This document shows, piece after piece, positions 8,101 through 11,928 of a DNA stretch of 11,928 bases. Made by a program: the position numbers and the translations under genes. This DNA is from Butyrivibrio sp. CAG:318 (GTDB taxonomy: Bacteria > Bacillota > Clostridia > Lachnospirales > Lachnospiraceae): positions 69,036 through 80,963 of the forward strand of contig FR889219.1 in assembly GCA_000431815.1 (NCBI GenBank), given 5' to 3'. Within the stretch, counting starts at the first letter, position 1. Each line of letters begins with the position of its first letter. Under the pieces are notes generated by a model. The model searched no databases, was not told the DNA's origin, and saw only the letters and a list, made by a program, of their open reading frames with translations.

Positions 8101-8626
8101 AACCGGACAGGCAAAGGTAAATGATGCCGAGAAAGTCATTGCAGGCGGGATAATATCCGGAATCAAAGTCAAGATGACCAGAAACGGCAAGAGCATGGCT
8201 TATTTTGACCTGGATGACCTTGGAGGACATGTGGAAGTTGTCGTATTTCCGCGTCCTTATATGGATTACCGAAAAGATATCACAGAGGATAACAAAGTAT
8301 TTGTCTGCGGAACGGTAGACCTGCGCGACGAAGAGAACGGTAAACTCTTATGCAATAAAATAATCCCGTTTTCATCAATCCCACGCGACTGCTGGATAAA
8401 ATTCCCTGACAAACAGACCTATCTGGATTCGGAAAAACAGCTTTATAATATAATAAAGGATTCCGATGGCAATGATTTGGTCATAGTGTACTGCGAGGCT
8501 GAGAAGGCAAGGAAAATCCTTCCGGCGTCCATGTCCATAAACGCAGATGCCGCTACGCTTGAGAAATTAAGACAGGCGTTCGGTGAGAAAAATGTCAAAG
8601 TAGTAGAGAAAGCTATTGAAAAATAG
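5165..8626 (+). CDS. dnaE: DNA polymerase III alpha subunit, DnaE type
   Basis: C-family replicative DNA polymerase. In Firmicutes, which also have PolC, DnaE extends RNA primers on the lagging strand before hand-off to PolC. The 1153 residues are full length (E. coli DnaE is 1160). The N-terminal PHP domain shows HLHVHTEYS (5-13), DHG at 40-42 and Glu66, so several metal ligands of active PHP domains are present. The palm has GPGRGSAAGA near 355 and the catalytic aspartates Asp399 and Asp401 in PDIDVDF plus Asp550 in MDFLGL. The segment YGCIVYQEQVMQI belongs to the fingers region. Tandem helix-hairpin-helix sequence lies around 830-880. QMSLF at 910-914 fits an internal beta-clamp binding motif. 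An OB-fold domain lies around 990-1070. A strong GGAGGA site at 5153-5158 precedes ATG 5165. No frameshift is seen. Confidence 0.97.
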   Translation: MAFTHLHVHTEYSLLDGSSKINEITARAKELGMDSIAITDHGVMYGVIDFYRAAKNIGIKPILGCEVYVAPGSRFDKEAGMSEDRYYHLVLLAENNTGYANLMKIVSKGFVDGFYYKPRVDYEVLSEYHEGIICLSACLAGEVQKYLQRGLYEEACKSALHYQEIFGKGNYFLELQDHGIPEQGFVNQQLIRMSKELGIELVATNDIHYTYADDAAAHDVLLCIQTGKKVSDTDRMRYEGGQYYCKSEEEMRALFPYAPQALDNTHKIAERCNVEIEFGVTKLPHYEVPEGYDSWTYLNHLCDEGLVKRYADKADELRERLDYELGVIRKMGYVDYFLIVWDFINYAKRNGIAVGPGRGSAAGAIVSYVLEITDIDPIRYNLLFERFLNPERVSMPDIDVDFCYERRPEVIDYVMRKYGKDRVVQIVTFGTLAAKGVIKDVGRVMDIPYSKTDSISKMIPNDIGMTIDKALEANNEFKTLYESDPEVRTLIDTCKRLEGLPRHTSMHAAGVVIGSRPIDEFVPLSRASDGTLVTQFTMTTIEELGLLKMDFLGLRTLTVIQNAEKLIRRKVNDFDISKIDYNDRGVLDMIGLGRTEGVFQLESGGMKNFMKELKPDSLEDMIAGISLYRPGPMDFIPKYIKGKNNPDAITYACPQLEHILAPTYGCIVYQEQVMQIVRDLAGYTLGRSDLVRRAMSKKKQYVMEKERQNFIYGNEEENVPGCVANGIPAETASAIYDTMMDFAKYAFNKSHAACYAYVAFQTAYLKKYYPVEFMAALMTSVMDNVSKVSQYIFASRQMGIEILSPDINLGEGNFTAGDNAIRYGLSAIKSLGRPVIEAVVAERQAHGIYRDLRDFITRLSGREVNKRTIESLIKSGAFDSFGLNRRQMMLVYSDVMEHVAHERKESVSGQMSLFDMFEPEDKPDEIIVPDVPEYSRDEVLVMEKEVLGVYISGHPLDEYKALWEKNITNMCSDFERDDETGQAKVNDAEKVIAGGIISGIKVKMTRNGKSMAYFDLDDLGGHVEVVVFPRPYMDYRKDITEDNKVFVCGTVDLRDEENGKLLCNKIIPFSSIPRDCWIKFPDKQTYLDSEKQLYNIIKDSDGNDLVIVYCEAEKARKILPASMSINADAATLEKLRQAFGEKNVKVVEKAIEK

Positions 8627-8644
8627 TAATAATTATCATAAAAT
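8616..8644 (+). promoter_or_regulatory. Sigma-A promoter for pfkA inside the dnaE 3' end
   Basis: TTGAAA at 8616-8621 and TAAAAT at 8639-8644 each match 5 of 6 consensus bases with the optimal 17-nt spacer. The -35 box lies within the last codons of dnaE and the -10 box lies just after its stop. Transcription would start near 8651, giving a leader of about 36 nt with GGAGG at 8673-8677. The leader is AT-rich, in contrast to the flanking genes. Confidence 0.7.
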
Positions 8645-8686
8645 GTAAATATATAGTGTATTATTGTAATTTGGAGGATTATTTTT

Positions 8687-9658
8687 ATGGCAGAAATGAA
8701 AACCATCGGTGTGCTCACAAGCGGTGGAGATGCACCGGGAATGAATGTGGCTATCAGAGCCGTCGTAAGAACAGCGATTGCCCGCGGCCTTAACGTAAAG
8801 GGTATTTTAAAAGGTTATAACGGACTTCTTAATGAAGAGATAATTGATATGACAGCCACAAGCGTTTCTGATACGATTGACAGGGGCGGAACTATTCTTT
8901 ATACGGCAAGATGCCTTGAATTTGTAGACCCTGAGTACCAGAAAAAAGGTGCTGAGATCTGCCGCAAGCATGGAATCAACGGTCTTGTGGTAATAGGCGG
9001 TGACGGTTCATTTAAGGGAGCGCAGAAGCTTTCGGCACTCGGAATCAATACGATCGGTGTTCCGGGAACAATTGACCTTGATATTGCATGTACTGATTAT
9101 ACTATCGGATTTGATACAGCAATCAATACGGCAATGAGTGCAATTGATAAAATAAGAGACACATCAACATCCCATGAGAGATGTTCGATAATAGAAGTTA
9201 TGGGTCGTAATGCCGGACATATCGCATTGTGGTGCGGTATAGCCAACGGAGCGGAGGATATTCTTCTTCCGGGCAAATACGACTATGATCTGAAGAAACT
9301 TATCGAAAAGATAATAGATAACAAGCGACGCGGAAAGAAACATTATATTATTGTCAATGCCGAGGGAATCGGTCATTCGGCAGAGATGGCAGCTGAGATA
9401 GAGAAAGCAACAGGAATTGAGACCAGAGCAACCATACTCGGCCATATGCAAAGAGGCGGAAGCCCGTCATGTAAGGACAGGGTATACGCATCAATGATGG
9501 GCTCATATGCCGCAGATCTGCTCTGCGACGGTAAGTCCAACAGAGTAGTTGCATATAAGGACGGAAAGTTCGTTGATTATGATATAGATGAAGCACTTGC
9601 AATGCAGAAAGATGTTGATGAACATATGTATGAAGTCAGCAAGCTTCTGTGCAGATAG
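8687..9658 (+). CDS. pfkA: ATP-dependent 6-phosphofructokinase
   Basis: Key glycolytic enzyme converting fructose-6-phosphate and ATP to fructose-1,6-bisphosphate, which is also the activating signal for HprK. The 323 residues are typical of bacterial PfkA. Visible motifs are LTSGGDAPGMN (10-20), the GGDGS nucleotide loop (104-108), where Gly rather than Asp in the fourth place indicates ATP and not pyrophosphate use, the catalytic TID with Asp130, the sugar-binding MGR at 172-174, and MQRGGSPSC near the C-terminal side. The catalytic segment reads TIDLD instead of the textbook TIDND. ATG 8687 follows GGAGG at 8673-8677 and its own promoter. There is no pyruvate kinase gene next to it, unlike Bacillus. 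An RNA methyltransferase gene follows directly. Confidence 0.96.
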   Translation: MAEMKTIGVLTSGGDAPGMNVAIRAVVRTAIARGLNVKGILKGYNGLLNEEIIDMTATSVSDTIDRGGTILYTARCLEFVDPEYQKKGAEICRKHGINGLVVIGGDGSFKGAQKLSALGINTIGVPGTIDLDIACTDYTIGFDTAINTAMSAIDKIRDTSTSHERCSIIEVMGRNAGHIALWCGIANGAEDILLPGKYDYDLKKLIEKIIDNKRRGKKHYIIVNAEGIGHSAEMAAEIEKATGIETRATILGHMQRGGSPSCKDRVYASMMGSYAADLLCDGKSNRVVAYKDGKFVDYDIDEALAMQKDVDEHMYEVSKLLCR

Positions 9659-9661
9659 GAG
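9657..9661 (+). promoter_or_regulatory. Ribosome binding site deciding a TTG start for the RNA methyltransferase
   Basis: AGGAG at 9657-9661 overlaps the pfkA stop codon (TAG 9656-9658) and lies 5 nt before TTG 9667. The longest frame starts at GTG 9649 inside pfkA. That codon lacks a comparable site, and family members commonly begin with the ITSTSN segment that the TTG start would give. Confidence 0.6.
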
Positions 9662-9666
9662 ATACT

Positions 9667-10446
9667 TTGATTACAAGCACATCCAACATACAGGTTAAGA
9701 CAGTGATCAATCTTCTCAAAAAGTCCGGTGAACGTAAGAAATCCGGACTTTTTGTGATAGAAGGATTAAGAATATTTATGGAGGCTCAGGCTGCTCTGGT
9801 GCACAGAATATACGCATCCGAGAGTTTTATTGCAGCGCACGGAAAACTGCTTGACGGATTTGAATATGAGACTGTGTCGGATAATGTATTCAGACAGATG
9901 TCCGATACAAGGACTCCTCAGGGAATACTGGCAATAATGAAGATGCCGGCATATAATATACCGGATATTACCTCAGCTAAGAATCCTATGATAATAGTAT
10001 TGGAAAATATACAGGATCCGGGCAATCTCGGAACGATAATGCGGAGTGCCGAGGGAGCAGGCGCAGCGGGCGTCATCATGTCGCGTGACACGGTTGATAT
10101 ATATAATCCCAAGACGATACGTTCTACGATGGGTTCACTTTTCAGGGTTCCTTTTATCATATCGGATGATATATATAAGACGGTGTGCGGCCTGAAGGAC
10201 GAAGGTGTTAAAATATATGCGGCCCGTCTTGACGGAAGCAATGAATATTACAGGGAAAATTATTGCGGTCCGTGCGCGGTGATGATAGGCAATGAAGGCA
10301 ACGGGCTTACGGATAAGCTCTCATCGTGCGCCGATAAATATATCAGGATTCCAATGGAAGGCAGCCTCGAATCATTAAACGCCGCAGTAAGTGCGTCGGT
10401 AATCATGTATGAAGCGGCAAGACAAAGACACGAAAAAACACTTTAA
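9667..10446 (+). CDS. TrmH/SpoU-family RNA 2'-O-methyltransferase
   Basis: SPOUT-superfamily enzyme predicted to methylate a ribose 2'-OH in rRNA or tRNA using S-adenosylmethionine. With the TTG 9667 start it has 259 residues. The N-terminal substrate-binding domain includes the FVIEGLRIF segment. The catalytic domain then shows SpoU motif 1 (NIQDPGNLGTIMRSAEGAG, about 114-132), motif 2 (MIGNEGNGL, about 206-214) and motif 3 (IPMEGSLESLNAAVSAS, about 228-244), together forming the trefoil-knot SAM site. Relatives include RlmB (23S G2251) and Bacillus YsgA. The RNA target cannot be decided from sequence alone, so no symbol is given. It is tightly coupled to pfkA, with its ribosome binding site on the pfkA stop, and so shares the pfkA promoter. 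GTG 9649 is the alternative start. Confidence 0.92.
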   Translation: MITSTSNIQVKTVINLLKKSGERKKSGLFVIEGLRIFMEAQAALVHRIYASESFIAAHGKLLDGFEYETVSDNVFRQMSDTRTPQGILAIMKMPAYNIPDITSAKNPMIIVLENIQDPGNLGTIMRSAEGAGAAGVIMSRDTVDIYNPKTIRSTMGSLFRVPFIISDDIYKTVCGLKDEGVKIYAARLDGSNEYYRENYCGPCAVMIGNEGNGLTDKLSSCADKYIRIPMEGSLESLNAAVSASVIMYEAARQRHEKTL

Positions 10447-10467
10447 AATAAGGCTTTTTGAGATAAC

Positions 10468-10494
10468 CGGGCACCCTTAAAGGGTGCCTGATTT
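10468..10494 (+). terminator. Probable weak intrinsic terminator after the RNA methyltransferase gene
   Basis: CGGGCACCC (10468-10476) pairs with GGGTGCCTG (10482-10490), including one G-T wobble, around a TTAAA loop. The tail is only ATTT before the sequence continues as TTGACA. The GC-rich stem fits a terminator for the pfkA unit, but the short T-run suggests leaky termination or read-through. Confidence 0.6.
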
Positions 10495-10521
10495 GACAAA
10501 GAGTGGTATATGTGCTAGAAT
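10493..10521 (+). promoter_or_regulatory. Near-consensus extended -10 sigma-A promoter for the cell wall hydrolase
   Basis: A perfect TTGACA at 10493-10498 is followed after 17 nt by TAGAAT at 10516-10521 (5 of 6), with a TG dinucleotide at 10513-10514 making an extended -10. The predicted start is near 10528. The first two T's of the -35 box are also the end of the preceding terminator's T-run. Confidence 0.85.
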
Positions 10522-10534
10522 TGCCTTTAGCAAA

Positions 10535-10551
10535 TGTAACAATTTCGTAAC
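10535..10551 (+). promoter_or_regulatory. Candidate WalR (YycF) box
   Basis: TGTAAC (10535-10540), five bases AATTT, then CGTAAC (10546-10551). The known WalR consensus is two TGTWAH hexamers separated by 5 nt, and this matches except for the first base of the second hexamer. The direct repeat extends further, because the 10-mer GTAACAATTT occurs at 10536-10545 and again at 10547-10556. WalR controls cell wall hydrolases, and the gene downstream is one. The site lies about +8 to +24 from the predicted transcription start, which suggests repression rather than activation. Confidence 0.5.
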
Positions 10552-10575
10552 AATTTGTTTCTGACGAAGAAAAAT

Positions 10576-10580
10576 GGAGG
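10576..10580 (+). promoter_or_regulatory. Ribosome binding site deciding the hydrolase start
   Basis: GGAGG at 10576-10580 lies 5 nt before ATG 10586. It overlaps the ATG at 10574, so that codon, which opens the longest frame, cannot be the real start. Confidence 0.75.
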
Positions 10581-10585
10581 TTAAT

Positions 10586-11863
10586 ATGAGATTCAAAAGC
10601 AGGAAAGCTTCTGTTGCTGTCGTTATGTTACTCTTAATGGTAGTACAGATAGTTTTTGCCGGTATAGGATCTTCGAAGACCCGTACGACTGTTGTGGCAG
10701 GAAACAGTGAACCTGCGCAGGAACAGAAGTTGGCGGCATCTGATACAACGGATGCGGCAGCGGTCACGGAGGAAAGTACCGCTCCAATCACCGAAGAAGA
10801 AGTTGTTTCAGCAGACCTGAACGTAGTGTACAGAAGTACACTGACTTCGACAGCGGTTGTCGATGAATTTGAAAGCAGTATTGACAACAGTGATTACAGT
10901 AATAAGATAATATCTTATACTAATGAAAGACTTTGCATGTATGCAGAGCCGGAATATACATCCGATGTAGTCGGTGTTATGTATTCCGGAACTGAAGCGG
11001 ACATTGTCAAGCGTGGTTCAGAATGGACAGAGGTTACATCGGGTGGTGTTACCGGTTACATTAAGAATACGGATGTGCTTTTTGGCGAAGAAGCGCAGAA
11101 GTTAGCCGAGACTATCGGAGACAAGGAAGCCGTAGCCAAATCAGACGGACTTGTGGTATACTCCGAAGCGTCTGCATCCTCGTCACAGGTGGCTGAGCTT
11201 TCCAAGGGAGAGTCGGTTGGTGCATATGAGGAGTGCGATGGTTATGTCATGATTTCGCATGAAGGCGGATACGGATATGTCAAAGCAGACGGAGTAAGCA
11301 TTTCATACGGACTTGACAGTGCAATATCGATAGAAGAAGAGAAGAAGCGCCAGGCAGAAGAAGCGGCAGCGGCAGCCAAGAAAGCAGCAGAAGAAGCAGC
11401 AGCCAAGGCAGCGGCAGCAGCGAAGGAGAAGTACGCAAGCGTATCGACGACAGCGAGGTCATCATACAGTGCTTCAGCGGATGAGATACACCTTCTGGCA
11501 GCGATTGTATATTGGGAATCAGGCTGGGAACCGGCCAATGGTCAGTTAGCGGTAGCTAATGTTGTTCTCAACAGAGTGCTTTCATCAAGATTTTCACAGA
11601 ATACAATAGCAAGTGTAATATATGCGCCGGGACAGTTCAGCGGAGTGGCAGAGAATGGTGCTCCATCGGCAAGGTTCCAGGCGGTACTCAATATGAGCAA
11701 TGAACAGCTTAATCAGAGAGGCTGTTATGACGCAGCGGTAACGGCGTTGTCAGGACAGAATAATATCGGTGATTTGTTATTCTTCATTAACGTTCGTAAA
11801 GCTAATTACAATAAGTATACAAGCTATACAATAATAAATAATCATTGCTTCTATATATACTAG
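10586..11863 (+). CDS. Secreted SH3-domain cell wall hydrolase, SleB/hydrolase_2 type
   Basis: Predicted exported peptidoglycan hydrolase of 425 residues. The N terminus has basic residues (MRFKSRK), a hydrophobic core and a VFA-G sequence, fitting a signal peptide cut after Ala25. A Ser/Thr/Glu-rich linker follows. Two bacterial SH3-like wall-binding domains lie at about 106-166 (ending TGYIKNTDV) and 180-242 (ending GYGYVKADGV). Residues 247-286 form a charged Ala/Glu/Lys segment likely to be a coiled coil or helical spacer. The C-terminal catalytic domain (about 297-425) resembles the SleB lytic transglycosylase family: the candidate catalytic Glu311 lies in VYWESGWEP, followed by GQLAVANVVLNRV, and the chain ends with the NHCFY motif. 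SleB relatives cleave spore cortex, but the SH3 domains and sigma-A promoter fit vegetative wall turnover equally well. It has its own promoter, a candidate WalR box and its own terminator, so it is a single-gene unit. Confidence 0.9.
   Translation: MRFKSRKASVAVVMLLLMVVQIVFAGIGSSKTRTTVVAGNSEPAQEQKLAASDTTDAAAVTEESTAPITEEEVVSADLNVVYRSTLTSTAVVDEFESSIDNSDYSNKIISYTNERLCMYAEPEYTSDVVGVMYSGTEADIVKRGSEWTEVTSGGVTGYIKNTDVLFGEEAQKLAETIGDKEAVAKSDGLVVYSEASASSSQVAELSKGESVGAYEECDGYVMISHEGGYGYVKADGVSISYGLDSAISIEEEKKRQAEEAAAAAKKAAEEAAAKAAAAAKEKYASVSTTARSSYSASADEIHLLAAIVYWESGWEPANGQLAVANVVLNRVLSSRFSQNTIASVIYAPGQFSGVAENGAPSARFQAVLNMSNEQLNQRGCYDAAVTALSGQNNIGDLLFFINVRKANYNKYTSYTIINNHCFYIY
11350..11426 (+). repeat. 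Low-complexity Ala/Glu/Lys-coding tract
   Basis: A run of GCA, GCG, GCC, GAA and AAG codons within the hydrolase gene encodes alternating alanine runs and charged residues between the SH3 and catalytic domains. The purine-rich, triplet-repetitive DNA could change length by slippage in frame. It also creates spurious open frames on the opposite strand. Confidence 0.6.
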
Positions 11864-11875
11864 CGATTAAATTGG

Positions 11876-11911
11876 GAGCCCTGTTCCGTTATGGAAACAG
11901 GGCTCTTTTTT
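11876..11911 (+). terminator. Strong intrinsic terminator
   Basis: GAGCCCTGTT (11876-11885) pairs with AACAGGGCTC (11896-11905). Two further pairs follow beyond a bulged A, and the loop is GTTAT. Six T's (11906-11911) follow. It lies 12 nt after the hydrolase stop and is a classic rho-independent terminator. The last 17 bases of the window hold nothing recognisable. Confidence 0.93.
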
Positions 11912-11928
11912 AGTTTGCGCGCCATGGG

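Noticed and set aside
8644..8670. Several TGTAA-like hexamers in the pfkA leader, considered as a WalR site
   Set aside because: The hexamers begin at 8644, 8657 and 8665, so none are 11 bp apart as the two-hexamer box requires. The leader is simply AT-rich.
11350..11426. Repeat tract considered as a CRISPR or tandem DNA repeat array
   Set aside because: There are no spacers and no fixed unit. The periodicity is codon-scale and encodes a helical protein spacer.
11242..11538. Alanine-rich open frames on the minus strand of the hydrolase gene
   Set aside because: They come from the triplet-repetitive GCA/GAA tract read backwards and have no independent support.

Overview
The window looks like chromosomal housekeeping DNA from a Clostridia-class Firmicute, most likely a Lachnospiraceae-type gut anaerobe. 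The evidence is the gene order (uvrC-hprK-glk-murB-rapZ-whiA-HPr/Crh-dnaE-pfkA), the strong AGGAGG-type ribosome binding sites, the moderate G+C content with frequent ATA, AGA and GGA codons, and the presence of HPr kinase, a Firmicute catabolite-control enzyme. Every real gene is on the + strand. There is no sign of a phage, insertion sequence, CRISPR array, tRNA or rRNA. The lineage call comes from gene order and sequence feel, not from a database search.

Layout. The last codons of uvrC (2-70) run into hprK (73-1002), then glk (ROK glucokinase, 1017-1958), murB (1971-2876), rapZ (2954-3844), whiA (3856-4806) and a Crh-like HPr paralogue (4835-5092). A 12-bp hairpin without a good T-tract (5107-5138) separates this group from dnaE (5165-8626). 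A convincing sigma-A promoter inside the dnaE 3' end (8616-8644) drives pfkA (8687-9658), and a TrmH/SpoU RNA methyltransferase gene follows with no gap (9667-10446). A hairpin with a weak T-tract (10468-10494) runs into a near-consensus extended -10 promoter (10493-10521). That promoter drives a secreted SH3/SleB-type cell wall hydrolase (10586-11863), closed by a strong intrinsic terminator (11876-11911).

How the genes fit together. The window holds most of a carbon-sensing loop: glucokinase makes glucose-6-phosphate, phosphofructokinase makes fructose-1,6-bisphosphate, and HprK responds to fructose-1,6-bisphosphate and should phosphorylate Ser46 of the Crh-like protein, which would then act with CcpA. 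MurB, RapZ, WhiA and the terminal hydrolase tie the region to envelope synthesis and growth. Three points stand out. The HPr-like protein has Glu at the catalytic His15 position, so it cannot be a normal PTS phosphocarrier. RapZ has Arg where the Walker A Ser/Thr should be. A match to the WalR (YycF) box, two TGTAAC-like hexamers 11 bp apart, lies just downstream of the hydrolase promoter. I found no clearly new multi-gene system. The novelty is in these protein and regulatory details.
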